From positions 186,001 to 250,000 of the forward strand of contig JAURXM010000025.1 of NCBI GenBank assembly GCA_030654395.1: DNA of 64,000 bases. Reading direction: 5' to 3'. Below are positions 20,694 through 30,160 of the stretch, piece by piece. How positions within the stretch are numbered: the first letter of the stretch is position 1; every line of letters begins with the position of its first letter. The position numbers and the translations under genes were made by a program. The DNA comes from Aquabacterium sp. Lineage in GTDB: Bacteria; Pseudomonadota; Gammaproteobacteria; Burkholderiales; Burkholderiaceae_C. A model generated the notes under the pieces. It did no database searches. It had not been told where the DNA came from and was given only the letters and a program-made list of their open reading frames with translations.

Positions 20694-22682
20694 TCAATTC
20701 AACTGTGATAGCTGATCCAAAATGGCCGGATTTTCTAGCGTACTGGTATCCTGCGTCACTACTTCACCCTTGGCAACGACTCTTAATAAACGCCGCATGA
20801 TTTTGCCGGATCGCGTTTTAGGTAGGTTATCGCCAAAGCGGATATCCTTGGGTTTGGCGATGGGGCCGATTTGCTGCCCCACGTGGTTGCGCAAGACGTT
20901 CGCGATCTGCTTGGCGTCCTCTCCCGTAGGGCGTTCGCCCTTGAGCACCACAAACGCACAAATGGCCTCACCAGTCAGGTCGTCGGGCCGCCCAACAACA
21001 GCAGCCTCGGCCACCAAGGGATGAGAAACCAAGGCGGATTCAATTTCCATCGTACCCATCCTGTGCCCGGAGATATTCAACACATCGTCTATGCGACCTG
21101 TGATGGTGAAATACCCCGTAACAGCATCCCGAATTGCACCATCGCCAGCCAAATAGTATTTACCATTAAAATCAGCTGGGTAGTAACTGGTCTGGAATCG
21201 GGCTGGATCGCCCCAAATGGTTCTGATCATCGCCGGCCAAGGCTTGCGCACGACCAGTACGCCACCCTGCCCCCAAGGCATCTCCTTGCCTGTGTCGTCG
21301 ACAACAGCAGCATCAATCCCCGGGAAGGGCAAAGCGCACGAGCCTGGTGTCATGGCATGAGCACCAGGCAAGGGCGTGATCATGTGCCCCCCTGTCTCCG
21401 TCTGCCAGAACGTGTCGACGACAGGACAACGGCTGCCGCCAATTTCGCGGTAATACCACTCCCACGCGGCCGGGTTGATTGGCTCACCAACGGTGCCCAG
21501 CAGCCTCAAGCTGCTCAAGTCAAACTGACGGGGATGCACCACGGCATTGGATTCAGCCGCCTTGATCAAGGCGCGGATGGCCGTAGGCGCGGTGTAGAAA
21601 ATCGTGACTTTATGCGCTTGAATCATGCGCCAAAAACGTGCTGCGTCAGGATAGGTCGGCACGCCCTCAAACACCAGTTGTGTCCCACCTAAGGCCAACG
21701 GGCCGTAGGCCACATAGGTGTGCCCCGTTACCCAACCGATGTCGGCTGTACACCAAAACACATCGTCAGGCTTGAGGTCAAACGTCCACTTGGTGGTCGC
21801 TGCCGCATGCAGCAAATAGCCGCCGGTGGCGTGCTGGACACCTTTTGGCTTGCCGGTTGATCCTGATGTGTACAGCAAGAACAAGGGGTGCTCAGCTGAG
21901 ACCCACTCTGGCTCGCACACCTCTGACTGAGCCGCCATGAGCTCGTGCAGCCACGCATCACGCCCAGGCACAAACGGCACCTTGCCGCCGGTGCGCTTGA
22001 ACACGATCACTTGGCGCACGCTGTCGCAACCGCCAAGGCTCAACGCGTCATCAACGATTGTTTTGAGCGGCAAGGCTTTGCCGCCACGCAATTGCTCATC
22101 CGCGGTGATCACGAGGACAGCACCGGCATCCTCGATGCGGTCCCGCAAGCTTTGGGCGGAAAACCCGCCGAAAACCACAGAATGGGTTGCGCCGATGCGG
22201 GCGCAGGCTTGCATCGCAACGACGCCTTCGACCGACATGGGCAGATACAAGACAACGCGGTCGCCTTTTTTGACGCCTTGCGCTTTGAGCGCGTTGGCCA
22301 AGCGTGCGACACGTGCCAGCAATTCGGCATAGCTAACGTGGCTAACTTGCCCGTCATCTGCCTCGAAAATAATGGCCGTTTTATGGCCTAGGCCTGCTTC
22401 AATGTGCCGATCAAGGCAGTTGTAGGATGCATTGAGCTCGCCGTCTTCAAACCACTTGTAAAACGGGGCGCCTGAATCATCAAGTGTGCGAGTGAAGGGT
22501 TTGTGCCATGACACAAATTCGCGTGCCAAACGGGCCCAGTAAGCTTCGTAATCTGTTTGAGCCTCAGTACAGAGTTGGTCATAGGCCTCGCGGCTGCCGA
22601 TATGGGCTGTGCGCGCGAAGGACTCGGGAACGGGGTAAAGCGTACTGGGTGCCACGGTCGGGTTCGAATTTATTTGGGTCAT
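20694..22682 (-). CDS. acs: Acetyl-coenzyme A synthetase
   Basis: It activates acetate with ATP and CoA through an acetyl-AMP intermediate. The 662-residue product carries the adenylation motif [12 protein letters not shown], the [13 protein letters not shown] segment and the regulatory lysine in [12 protein letters not shown] near the C-terminus, the usual site of protein acetylation. Length and motifs are standard. It lies upstream of the MHS transporter on the same strand, so the transporter could carry a short carboxylate, but this is only suggested by position. Confidence 0.97.
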   Translation of the reverse strand: MTQINSNPTVAPSTLYPVPESFARTAHIGSREAYDQLCTEAQTDYEAYWARLAREFVSWHKPFTRTLDDSGAPFYKWFEDGELNASYNCLDRHIEAGLGHKTAIIFEADDGQVSHVSYAELLARVARLANALKAQGVKKGDRVVLYLPMSVEGVVAMQACARIGATHSVVFGGFSAQSLRDRIEDAGAVLVITADEQLRGGKALPLKTIVDDALSLGGCDSVRQVIVFKRTGGKVPFVPGRDAWLHELMAAQSEVCEPEWVSAEHPLFLLYTSGSTGKPKGVQHATGGYLLHAAATTKWTFDLKPDDVFWCTADIGWVTGHTYVAYGPLALGGTQLVFEGVPTYPDAARFWRMIQAHKVTIFYTAPTAIRALIKAAESNAVVHPRQFDLSSLRLLGTVGEPINPAAWEWYYREIGGSRCPVVDTFWQTETGGHMITPLPGAHAMTPGSCALPFPGIDAAVVDDTGKEMPWGQGGVLVVRKPWPAMIRTIWGDPARFQTSYYPADFNGKYYLAGDGAIRDAVTGYFTITGRIDDVLNISGHRMGTMEIESALVSHPLVAEAAVVGRPDDLTGEAICAFVVLKGERPTGEDAKQIANVLRNHVGQQIGPIAKPKDIRFGDNLPKTRSGKIMRRLLRVVAKGEVVTQDTSTLENPAILDQLSQLN

Positions 22683-22728
22683 GCTGAAGACTCCTTGTAT
22701 CGGAATGATGCCACCAAGTGACGCGCTC

Positions 22729-23793
22729 TTAGCTCGGACACCGAGGTGCGACCCTCAAAGAACCCCCAATTGGCAACACTTGAAAGTCGTGCTCAGACAA
22801 GCCTTTTGCTGACAAGGCCCTGCTGAGGGCACGCGGAGGCTCATCCAAGGGCTCATCCGTCAACTGAAAAGTACCCCAGTGCACGGCGATGGCTTGCTTG
22901 CAACCCAGATCACTGAATATTTGAACCGCCTCTTGTGGGTTCACATGCTGATCTTGCATAAACCACCTTGGCTCGTAGGCGCCTATTGGCAGCAATGCAA
23001 TATCAAACCCGCCGCCAGCAGCGCTGGATTGTTCTGATGCGAAGTGGTGCCTGATGTCAGCAAAGTCTTTCGAATAGGCGGTATCCCCAGCAAAGAACAA
23101 GTGGCATTGAGGCGACATCACCGCAAAACCACCCCATAGACTCAATAGCGCATCGCTCGCCGTGCGCGCCGACCAGTGCTGCGCGGGCGTCAAGGTCACG
23201 GGGGTTCGCTCAGAATGCGCGGTCGCAGCGAGCACGTGCGTATCCCACCAGTCCAACTCAATCACGTGGTGGATACCGCGTCGTGCAAACCACCGCTTGT
23301 GCCCCAATGGCGTGATGAACAAAGGGCAACCACCAACCTGTTTTGACAAGGCCAACAAAGAGGCCTCGTCCATGTGGTCATAGTGGTTGTGAGACAACAA
23401 CACCACGTCGATATGAGGCAATTGCGACAGCGTCAAGCCAGGCGGCGTCTGGCGCTTGGGGCCAGCCCATTGCACCGGAAAGCAGCGATCCGAGAACACC
23501 GGGTCCGTCAGGATGTTGAGCCCACCCAATTGCGCCAACACCGTGATGTGACCAATCCATGTCACAGCAGGCTGCATCTGCAAGCCAGCCTTGGCATTGC
23601 TGTGAATGAAGTCGAGATCGGGATGAACAACCGCGATAGGCGTACCCATTGCCTTTGGGTGCCCTGCCCGCCAAGCTTGCCACCGCCAGCGCAAGATTTC
23701 ATGCCAGCGCTTGCCTCTGAACGACATGTAGTTGTTCTGAAAGCCGTCTGGGCGGTGGTGCTTTTTGAGGGGATTGAAGTATCGGTTCTTCAT
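22729..23793 (-). CDS. MBL-fold metallo-hydrolase (NAPE-PLD-like)
   Basis: This 354-residue metallo-beta-lactamase-fold enzyme has the metal motif SHNHYDHMD at about residue 135, an [11 protein letters not shown] segment, an FAGDTAYS aspartate ligand and a late histidine in AVHWGTFQL. This arrangement is that of the NAPE-PLD/UlaG-like branch. The substrate is unknown; phospholipid-like or lactone substrates are both seen in relatives. It lies 46 bases upstream of acs on the same strand. Confidence 0.8.
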   Translation of the reverse strand: MKNRYFNPLKKHHRPDGFQNNYMSFRGKRWHEILRWRWQAWRAGHPKAMGTPIAVVHPDLDFIHSNAKAGLQMQPAVTWIGHITVLAQLGGLNILTDPVFSDRCFPVQWAGPKRQTPPGLTLSQLPHIDVVLLSHNHYDHMDEASLLALSKQVGGCPLFITPLGHKRWFARRGIHHVIELDWWDTHVLAATAHSERTPVTLTPAQHWSARTASDALLSLWGGFAVMSPQCHLFFAGDTAYSKDFADIRHHFASEQSSAAGGGFDIALLPIGAYEPRWFMQDQHVNPQEAVQIFSDLGCKQAIAVHWGTFQLTDEPLDEPPRALSRALSAKGLSEHDFQVLPIGGSLRVAPRCPS

Positions 23794-23832
23794 GCCCCTA
23801 ATGTAATCAAGCCATCAGCATGGCCAGCTAGT

Positions 23833-25359
23833 CTATGCAGAGATCGGGATGATTTTGCTGCCCATTTTGGCCTGCCAGAGCTTAGGGCCTTCGATGTGAA
23901 CGCTGGTGCCCCCGGCGTCAACCGCGACAGTCACAGGCATGTCAACCACGTCGAACTCATAGATGGCCTCCATGCCCAGATCCTCAAACCCTACAACCTT
24001 GGCTGCCTTGATGGCCTTGGATACCAAGTAGGCGGAGCCACCTACTGCCATCAAATAAGCCGACTTGTGCTTCTTGATGGCTTCAATGGCGCCGGGGCCA
24101 CGTTCGGCCTTGCCAACCATCGATATCAAGCCCGTTTGCGCCAACATCATTTCAGTAAAGCTGTCCATGCGTGTGGCGGTAGTGGGGCCTGCGGGGCCGA
24201 CCACTTCATCGCGCACAGGATCAACGGGGCCGACGTAGTAGATCACGCGGTTGGTGAAGTCAACAGGTAGTTTTTCGCCCTTGGACAACATGTCTTGGAT
24301 GCGCTTGTGAGCGGCATCACGCCCCGTCAGCATCTTGCCGTTGAGCAGCAAGGTGTCGCCAGGCTTCCAACTTGCCACTTCCGTCTTGGTCAGCGTATTG
24401 AGATCGACACGCTTGCTCTTGTTGTAGTCAGGCGCCCAATGCACGTCTGGCCACAGGTCCAAGCTAGGCGGCGTCATGTAGACAGGGCCCGAGCCGTCCA
24501 GCACAAAGTGACCATGCCGCGTGGCAGCACAATTTGGGATCATGGCAATCGGCTTGGATGCTGCATGCGTCGGGAAGGTCTTGATCTTCACATCCAGCAC
24601 GGTGGTCAGGCCACCTAAGCCTTGTGCGCCGATACCCAGCGCATTGACTTTTTCGTACAGCTCAATGCGCAGCTCTTCGAGCTTGTTTTGCGGGCCACGA
24701 TCAAGCAACTCATACATGTCGATGTCTTCCATCAACACCTCTTTGGCCATCATCACCGCTTTTTCTGCGGTGCCGCCCACGCCAATACCCAACATGCCAG
24801 GAGGACACCAACCTGCACCCATCGTTGGGACGGTTTTAAGCACCCAATCAACAATGCTGTCGTTCGGGTTGAGCATGTACATCTTGGACTTATTCTCTGA
24901 ACCGCCACCTTTGGCTGCGACGATCACATCCACCTTGTTACCAGGGACCACTTCCATGTGGACGACAGCAGGGGTGTTGTCCTTGGTGTTTTTGCGACCA
25001 AAAATGGGGTCGTCCAGCACAGAGGCCCGTAGAACGTTGTCAGGATTCAGATAGCCCTTGCGCACGCCAGCGTTGACTGCGTCAGCAATGCTGCCTTTGA
25101 AACCTTCCCATTTCACGTCCATCCCGATTTTCAGGAAGACGTTGACGATGCCGGTATCTTGGCAAATGGGGCGCTTGCCTTCAGCGCACATGCGACTGTT
25201 GGTCAAAATTTGCGCAATGGCGTCTTTGGCTGCTGGGCTTTCCTCGCGCGCATAGGCACGAGCCAAGTGGGCGATGTAGTCGGCCGGGTGGTAGTAGCTG
25301 ATGTATTGCAGCGCAGCTGCGACGCTTTCAACGAGATCGTCGTGGCGAATGGTCGTCAT
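23833..25359 (-). CDS. Fumarate hydratase, class I
   Basis: This oxygen-sensitive 4Fe-4S enzyme hydrates fumarate to malate in the TCA cycle. The 508-residue product is the single-chain FumA/B type, with an N-terminal alpha part (CQDTGIVNVFLKIG with a cluster cysteine) and a C-terminal beta part (YYVGPVDPVRDEVVGPAGPT). I chose the ATG at 25357-25359; the longer frame adds 29 residues with no family similarity. I assign the class but not a specific fumA or fumB name. Confidence 0.93.
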   Translation of the reverse strand: MTTIRHDDLVESVAAALQYISYYHPADYIAHLARAYAREESPAAKDAIAQILTNSRMCAEGKRPICQDTGIVNVFLKIGMDVKWEGFKGSIADAVNAGVRKGYLNPDNVLRASVLDDPIFGRKNTKDNTPAVVHMEVVPGNKVDVIVAAKGGGSENKSKMYMLNPNDSIVDWVLKTVPTMGAGWCPPGMLGIGVGGTAEKAVMMAKEVLMEDIDMYELLDRGPQNKLEELRIELYEKVNALGIGAQGLGGLTTVLDVKIKTFPTHAASKPIAMIPNCAATRHGHFVLDGSGPVYMTPPSLDLWPDVHWAPDYNKSKRVDLNTLTKTEVASWKPGDTLLLNGKMLTGRDAAHKRIQDMLSKGEKLPVDFTNRVIYYVGPVDPVRDEVVGPAGPTTATRMDSFTEMMLAQTGLISMVGKAERGPGAIEAIKKHKSAYLMAVGGSAYLVSKAIKAAKVVGFEDLGMEAIYEFDVVDMPVTVAVDAGGTSVHIEGPKLWQAKMGSKIIPISA

Positions 25360-25457
25360 GGCAAGGCCTTCGTGGGGCGGTAAAGAGGTCGGAAATTTAA
25401 AACTGAAGGATACGAACCTCGGCATTGTGCCAAGGTCGCGACTCAACGGACAAAAAT

Positions 25458-26165
25458 TTAGATAGCCTTCAAAGATCGGCCATAGTGGTAGCTGGTCTGG
25501 TCTTCACTGTAGCGATGTCCGGCGCCAATCGGGCAACTATTGCGCGCCACGCAGCGATCTTGACATGCGGAGTCGGGCTGCTTGCGGTAAGCCAAGCAAG
25601 CCGCCAGATCGTAGCCATCGCTTAACGCATTGACCGGACACGAGCGCACACAAACGCGAGAGGCGCAAGCGTTGCAAGGTGATGCGCTGTTTAATTTGGG
25701 TGGCAGCACCAATTGAGTGTCGGCCAACACCACGGCCCGGTATGCAAACCAGCTACCCCACAGGTCGTTTATACCCACCATGAACGGCGACGGGTGATGC
25801 CAACCAGCCAACTCTCCCAATCGTTGAAGCCCGATATGCGATGAGCTTGGGTAGACGAAACGATAGGCCAAACCAGGCCGCTCGCGCTCGAACCATGCAG
25901 CAAGATGCTCACATGCAAACGCATCTACGGGGTTGTCACCAACCAAGCCGCGCACGGTCAATTGCTGCCACATTAACGGGCCAAGATGCCCGATCAACAG
26001 CAACTGCTTATCAGTTTGAGGATCATGCACCGGCAGTGTCGCCAACACATCTTGCGGCAGATCTCGGACGTTGAAAACGGCCTGCAAGTTCAAACCTTGT
26101 GCGTCAAGCGAAGCAAAAGGGCTTGAATAGGCGAGAGACGCATCAAGAGGCAAGTGAGCTGTCAT
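25458..26165 (-). CDS. 4Fe-4S ferredoxin-domain protein (distantly QueG-like)
   Basis: The 235-residue product has a C-terminal iron-sulfur region with CNACASRVCVRSCP at about 165 and a second group of cysteines (CLAYRK...CQDRC...CP) near the end, suggesting two 4Fe-4S clusters. The rest has a mixed fold and PSSSHIGLQRLGELAGW, somewhat like the reductase core of epoxyqueuosine reductase, although the whole is much shorter than QueG. I chose the ATG at 26165; an upstream frame overlaps the antitoxin gene. Its function is not known. Confidence 0.55.
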   Translation of the reverse strand: MTAHLPLDASLAYSSPFASLDAQGLNLQAVFNVRDLPQDVLATLPVHDPQTDKQLLLIGHLGPLMWQQLTVRGLVGDNPVDAFACEHLAAWFERERPGLAYRFVYPSSSHIGLQRLGELAGWHHPSPFMVGINDLWGSWFAYRAVVLADTQLVLPPKLNSASPCNACASRVCVRSCPVNALSDGYDLAACLAYRKQPDSACQDRCVARNSCPIGAGHRYSEDQTSYHYGRSLKAI

Positions 26166-26191
26166 TTGATCCAACAAATAAGTCCCCAAGC

Positions 26192-26473
26192 TTAGACAGG
26201 CTCCAACTCGACATGCACGCGCTGGCCGATGGCCGTGGCGATGTTCACCAAAGCGTCCAAAGAAAAACGCGACACGCGGCCTCTCAGCAAGTCGTTCATG
26301 CGGGGTTGCGTGACGCCGCACTGCTTGGCCGCATCGGCCTGCGTCCAGTCACTGGCTTGCACGATGGCAGCGATCTTCTGCATGAGTTCAGCGCGGGCAC
26401 GCAGGTTGGCAGCTTGTTCGGGCGTGTCCGCCAGGGCATCCCATACGCTGGCGTAGGTTTCGGTCTTGCTCAT
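26192..26473 (-). CDS. HigA-like antitoxin (XRE-type HTH)
   Basis: This 93-residue DNA-binding protein has an XRE helix-turn-helix (about residues 43-62, TQADAAKQCGVTQPRMNDLL) and the segment FSLDALVNIATAIGQ typical of antitoxins paired with DUF891 toxins. It follows the toxin gene with a four-base overlap, so expression is coupled. It should neutralise the toxin and bind the palindrome upstream of the pair. Confidence 0.85.
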   Translation of the reverse strand: MSKTETYASVWDALADTPEQAANLRARAELMQKIAAIVQASDWTQADAAKQCGVTQPRMNDLLRGRVSRFSLDALVNIATAIGQRVHVELEPV

Positions 26474-26796
26474 TTCCGGCCTTTCGTGAGTTGGGCAAAG
26501 CGTTCCTTGGCAGTGTCGATGTCGCGCTTGGACGTGGCCTGTGTCTTCTTCTGGAACGCATGAAGGACATAGACAGCGTCAGCTAGGCGCGCCGTGTAGA
26601 TCACCCTGTAGGTGCCCGAGTCGTCCCAGATCCTGATCTCTTCCACGCCCTTGCCAATCGACGGCATAGGCTTGAAGTCATCAGGCTGCTCGCCACGCTG
26701 AACCTTGTCGAGCTGGTAGCCCGCGTCCTGTTTGGCATCTTCTGGAAAGTCTCGCAGGGACTTGAGGGCGTCACCCAGGAATCGCACTGGTTTCAT
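26470..26796 (-). CDS. HigB/RelE-like toxin (DUF891, Gp49-like)
   Basis: The 108-residue product has the FPEDAKQDAGYQLDKVQRG segment, the GVEEIRIWDDSGTYRVIY strand and the C-terminal FQKKTQATSKRDIDTAKER motif of phage-derived Gp49-like toxins, which in characterised relatives cleave mRNA on ribosomes. It comes before the antitoxin, the order seen in HigBA systems. The promoter TATAAT lies only six bases before its start codon. Confidence 0.86.
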   Translation of the reverse strand: MKPVRFLGDALKSLRDFPEDAKQDAGYQLDKVQRGEQPDDFKPMPSIGKGVEEIRIWDDSGTYRVIYTARLADAVYVLHAFQKKTQATSKRDIDTAKERFAQLTKGRK

Positions 26797-26802
26797 GGCA
26801 AA

Positions 26803-26830
26803 ATTATATCCAAATGGATATGAATTGCAA
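26803..26830 (-). promoter_or_regulatory. Promoter and operator of the toxin-antitoxin pair
   Basis: On the minus strand TTGCAA (26825-26830) and TATAAT (26803-26808) are 16 bases apart, a good sigma-70 layout. The palindrome ATATCCA-AA-TGGATAT (26806-26821) covers the spacer and part of the -10 box, so a bound antitoxin would block the polymerase. The -10 box ends six bases before the toxin ATG, leaving almost no leader. Confidence 0.72.
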
Positions 26831-26850
26831 GCTGAGCCAGAACAGCGCCC

Positions 26851-27180
26851 TCACCTGCCAAGATACTACGCCGTAACCTGCTCGCGCTCATGCCCAAGCT
26901 CGCGCGAAATCGTCAGGCGTGCCTCCCTATCGATTCGCTTCTGTTCCGGGCTCAACTGCTTGGCCATCGGCCCGCCAGCCGGTCAGCTCGGCATAGCGCG
27001 CTTGCGCATAGTGGTGCCGCAGTGCGCAGGCCTTGCGCCCGCAAGTTCCTGAAGCCGTCTTCGTGAAGCTGGTTCGCTATCATGGTCAGCAGCCGTTCAC
27101 GGTCATGCTGCGTGGCGAAGGAGCCATCGCGGTTGCGCTGGCACATGAGCTTGAAGTCGCGGTTGAGGGTGCGAATGGCC
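26851..27180 (-). pseudogene. Decayed phage-type integrase, internally deleted and frameshifted
   Basis: The start reads TLNRDFKLMCQRNRDGSFAT then DRERLLTMIANQLHEDG, the N-terminal end of the integrase group with an N-terminal SAM-like domain (Phage_int_SAM_2 type). After about 50 codons the frame passes directly into ALRHHYAQARYAELTGWRA, which is normally near the C-terminus, so the catalytic core is missing. A second frameshift leads to LSPEQKRIDREARLTISREL, and the usual end is interrupted by a TAG before YLGR and the natural stop. It cannot encode an active recombinase. Confidence 0.75.
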
Positions 27181-27586
27181 GAGCCTTTCAGAAACTGTTC
27201 ATCGATCCGTTTGCCTTGCCTCGTGTCAGTGAAGGCGCAGGCATGTGCATGGTGTGGAGAGGTCTGGTAAGTGTTTCTGTCCGCCCTTCGCGCCGCAGCG
27301 CGATAGGGACTACAAGGGACGCGGGACACCATTCCCGGTTTGTGCAAGGTGTTGACTGCTCGCCTGCGTTGTACATCGCTGTGGCGTTGCGCTGGCCTGC
27401 TTGTTGGCATAGCGCGATGCGCAAGGACCATTGACCCAGGGTCCAAGGGGTGTGCGTCTCACACACGTCCAGGGGGCGGCCATCTGACGGGTGGCCTAGC
27501 GGTGCTATGCGGACGGGCCGCAAAGGCACACACAGTCATTCGCTGCGGGTTTGAAACTCGCGGCGAATGTGCTGTGGGAGAACATG

Positions 27587-27623
27587 GGCTCGGGGCCCAT
27601 CGGATCGGCAAAGGTGGTCTGGC
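27587..27623. repeat. 37-base direct repeat, copy 1
   Basis: This copy is identical over 37 bases to 27653-27689, with a 66-base period. The unit begins GGCTCGGGGCCCATCGGATC. If translated on the minus strand it gives the peptide QTTFADPMGPEP twice, but no gene is recognised. Confidence 0.85.
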
Positions 27624-27652
27624 GATTCAGTCGACGACTGGATCCTGAAAAA

Positions 27653-27689
27653 GGCTCGGGGCCCATCGGATCGGCAAAGGTGGTCTGGC
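27653..27689. repeat. 37-base direct repeat, copy 2
   Basis: This is the second copy of the repeat at 27587-27623. The 29 bases between the copies are unique. Confidence 0.85.
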
Positions 27690-27804
27690 CATCCTTCGAT
27701 CCACTTCGATCAACACGCCTTGACGTGGCCTGTTTGCTGGCATCACTGCGCAGCATCACGGGTCCATGCCACGGTGGTTGACAAGGCGCTCGGTCGTGCT
27801 ACTT

Positions 27805-27840
27805 GCGTCGTCACTGTCAGTAAGCTGCCAGTGACGACGC
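27805..27840. repeat. Perfect 12-base inverted repeat
   Basis: GCGTCGTCACTG (27805-27816) and CAGTGACGACGC (27829-27840) are exact complements around 12 bases, with CA/TG pairing possible inside. No T run follows, so it is not a terminator. It lies in the gene-poor stretch. Confidence 0.8.
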
Positions 27841-28326
27841 TGGCGATGAATCTGCTCTATGGCCGTTCAACGGCTGCTCCGCTTTGCTGCATGCGAACAC
27901 TGCAAGTGATCGATGCCATCAAGCGGGCAACAGTTGCTGCGCTTCCACGATCAAGCATGTTGGTGCGGCATGCGATGAGGTGCCCCGTTGGTTTAGCCAA
28001 CTGTGGCGCTTAGGAACGAGATGCGGCAGGACCGCATGGGTAGCTCTGACTGCCCTTGGTGGGCTGCTCTGGTGCCGTCGCGGCGCCTTCTTTCAGGGCG
28101 GGTAACGACCGCAACGCCTTTTCATCCAGATGGATGGGGCAAGGAGCCCTCGGACACATCTCAGTTGACATCGACCACCAAGTTACGTCAAGACGGATTG
28201 CTTGCACTTCTGCGACATATGCCCCGAATCAAGGCCTGTTTCGGGTGGATTTTGGATACTGCTTCGATGAGACGCCTTGTTCACGTCAGGCAACAATCGA
28301 TCACACCTATGCGAATATGCAGCGCC

Positions 28327-29946
28327 TTATTTTGTTTCGCGCCAATCTTCGGTGTAAAGCAAGTCATCATGGCTCAATCTTAATACAGTTAATCTTTTAA
28401 TCAAATTTTCAACATGAGCCCCGAATTTTTGGGCCTCATCGAAGGACAAGAAAATTTGCTTCGCTTTAACTGAGGAAATAATTCTTAAGATACGTTTTAT
28501 CGCCGCTATTTCAATATTTTTGTAAATTACTGAATCATGAATAATAAAGGGCAAATAAGTTAAAGATAGAACAGCCAAATCAAAACCAATTACTCCTGCA
28601 AAGGACTTGCCTGTGCCTGTATCGTCTGGTGATGAGAACAGATATGAATTTGCGCTCTTTATACGAATTTCAGAACTATTACGTTGCGCCCCATAAACCA
28701 CTCTATTAAATGACTTCAAACGAGAATTCAGCTTTACTTCTATGTCAAGAAAAATGGAACTATAGATAACATCAAGTCGCTGGACAGACAATTTTGTTGC
28801 ATCATCCAAATTCTTTTTCTGATCAAAAAAACCATTCTCCAAAACGGCCCGATCTGTTTTTTCTTTAATTTCAAACATTCGTGCAAAAAGATCATCAGGT
28901 GTGCCTTTTGATGCGAGGGCGCCTTGAATACTCTTGTCAAGAAACAGGATTTCATTCTCAATAGAAGTGTTTTGTTCCAGCGCAACCACCAACTCATCTT
29001 TGAGTTGTTTCTTTACGATGCCACCTATTTTGTGATGAAATGTCTCAACCTGCTCCAACTTTTCAATGTTGACGTTTGGAAAAAACTCTGCCACTAATGA
29101 TATGTTGGCAACCAACCTAGGGGTTATGCCAGAAATCTCACGTTCTAGCCGCCTAATCTTGTTCTGAACCTCATTTCTGGATAGGGAAAGCTCATTCTTC
29201 TTAAGCTGCAATGCTTTAAGTTGTTCATCGAAAAGCGCCTCATACGCAGTCAATGCCCCGGTAAAATCTCTTTTTAAGTTTTCTATTTGCTGACTATTTG
29301 ATTCAATCGTGACGGCATTTTCTTTATATTTCGTTTTATTAATTCCAGGAATGATGTTCGCGTTCATCGAGCTACTAATCAGTTTCTTCCTCTCCCTTTG
29401 GGCCTCCAGAGCTTTTTTCTCAGCGGCGACAGTTACACTATGACCAAACAAATCAACTAACCGTCCAACAGCAACCCCTGCGGACTCCTTGATCGATGCA
29501 ACAAAGGGATGGTCCGAATCGATACTTCCTTTGCCCCAAATACGAGAAAAAGGGCTGACAAGAAATCGAAATGAACTCTCGCATTGATCAAGCTTGTAAA
29601 AGTCCTTGAGCATTTTGCGAAAATCATCGACGCTAATCTCGCTTGCTTTCTCATAAGTAGCATCACATATATCCACCACACCTGAGACATCTGTTGATCT
29701 TGAAAAATAATGACGCTTATTATCAAAAACAAATGAGAAATCGTAACGATGATGCCCCATTACCCTTATTGCACCCGACTTATCTTCTAAGAGGCTGTCG
29801 CCGCCGTGTGCAAAATCAATGACCATCAATGCAGACGACTTGCCAATTGAATTTTTTGCGTCATCATCCCCTAAAATTATATTTAGGCCCTCATGAAAGT
29901 TGATAGATTGTTTTTTAAATAATGAGCATTTAATTTCTTTAAGCAT
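28327..29946 (-). CDS. ABC-3C-type system ATPase (DUF2326-like, SMC-type)
   Basis: This 539-residue protein has an N-terminal P-loop region ILGDDDAKNSIGKSS (NSIGKSS at about 32-38) that matches DUF2326 ATPases, a long central coiled coil (about 165-370) and a C-terminal ATPase half with GTGKSFAGVIGFDL, the HDSVIYKNIE loop and a Walker B-like FLSFDEAQ. It thus resembles SMC/Rad50-like ATPases of the predicted three-component ABC-3C conflict systems. The start at 29946 overlaps the preceding gene by eight bases; the longer frame adds 11 unlikely residues. It is AT-rich compared with all neighbours. Confidence 0.78.
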   Translation of the reverse strand: MLKEIKCSLFKKQSINFHEGLNIILGDDDAKNSIGKSSALMVIDFAHGGDSLLEDKSGAIRVMGHHRYDFSFVFDNKRHYFSRSTDVSGVVDICDATYEKASEISVDDFRKMLKDFYKLDQCESSFRFLVSPFSRIWGKGSIDSDHPFVASIKESAGVAVGRLVDLFGHSVTVAAEKKALEAQRERKKLISSSMNANIIPGINKTKYKENAVTIESNSQQIENLKRDFTGALTAYEALFDEQLKALQLKKNELSLSRNEVQNKIRRLEREISGITPRLVANISLVAEFFPNVNIEKLEQVETFHHKIGGIVKKQLKDELVVALEQNTSIENEILFLDKSIQGALASKGTPDDLFARMFEIKEKTDRAVLENGFFDQKKNLDDATKLSVQRLDVIYSSIFLDIEVKLNSRLKSFNRVVYGAQRNSSEIRIKSANSYLFSSPDDTGTGKSFAGVIGFDLAVLSLTYLPFIIHDSVIYKNIEIAAIKRILRIISSVKAKQIFLSFDEAQKFGAHVENLIKRLTVLRLSHDDLLYTEDWRETK

Positions 29947-30160
29947 ACTCAACTTCCCCGGATTGGAATTCGACCTCAATCATATCCAGAACAAAAACGA
30001 TATCCATAGCATGCAGAAATTCGCTCGCATCATGGAAGTTATCTTTCGTTCTGCTGTATATATCCAAAATAGATTCGCCTTGCCTGGCTTCAGCTACAAT
30101 GCACCTCATCTTGAAGATCGTTGACTCTTCAAGTTTTGTAAATTTAGTTGGAACCAACAT
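29939..30160 (-). CDS. ABC-3C-type middle component (MC6-like)
   Basis: This 73-residue protein begins MLVPTKFTKLEES and ends in short strands (MIEVEFQSGEVEYA), a pattern like the small ABC-3C middle component 6, thought to be a winged-helix-like linker between the effector and the ATPase. It overlaps the effector gene by 17 bases and the ATPase gene by eight, so the three genes are translationally linked. The assignment rests mostly on context and on the N-terminal pattern. Confidence 0.62.
   Translation of the reverse strand: MLVPTKFTKLEESTIFKMRCIVAEARQGESILDIYSRTKDNFHDASEFLHAMDIVFVLDMIEVEFQSGEVEYA

Larger units (their letters stand above)
27181..28326. other. Gene-poor stretch of about 1.1 kb
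   Basis: No reading frame here has a recognisable product. It holds a 37-base direct repeat pair and a perfect 12-base inverted repeat (listed separately). The composition is GC-rich up to about 28.3 kb and then drops abruptly at the start of the AT-rich operon. It is probably debris of a mobile element. Confidence 0.6.

Noticed and set aside
27505..27759. Small frame with the peptide QTTFADPMGPEP repeated
   Set aside because: It exists because of the 37-base DNA repeat; there is no supporting ribosome site or family.
27805..27840. Integron attC-like site
   Set aside because: The inverted repeat lacks the conserved R'' and R' core sites (GTTRRRY and RYYYAAC) and no integron integrase is present.
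28010..28326. CRISPR or other regular repeat array in the gene-poor stretch
   Set aside because: Only the two 37-base copies repeat; there are no regular spacers and no cas genes in the window.
28056..28400. Frame of 114 residues before the conflict operon
   Set aside because: It runs into the 3' end of the ATPase gene, crosses the composition change and has no recognisable domain.
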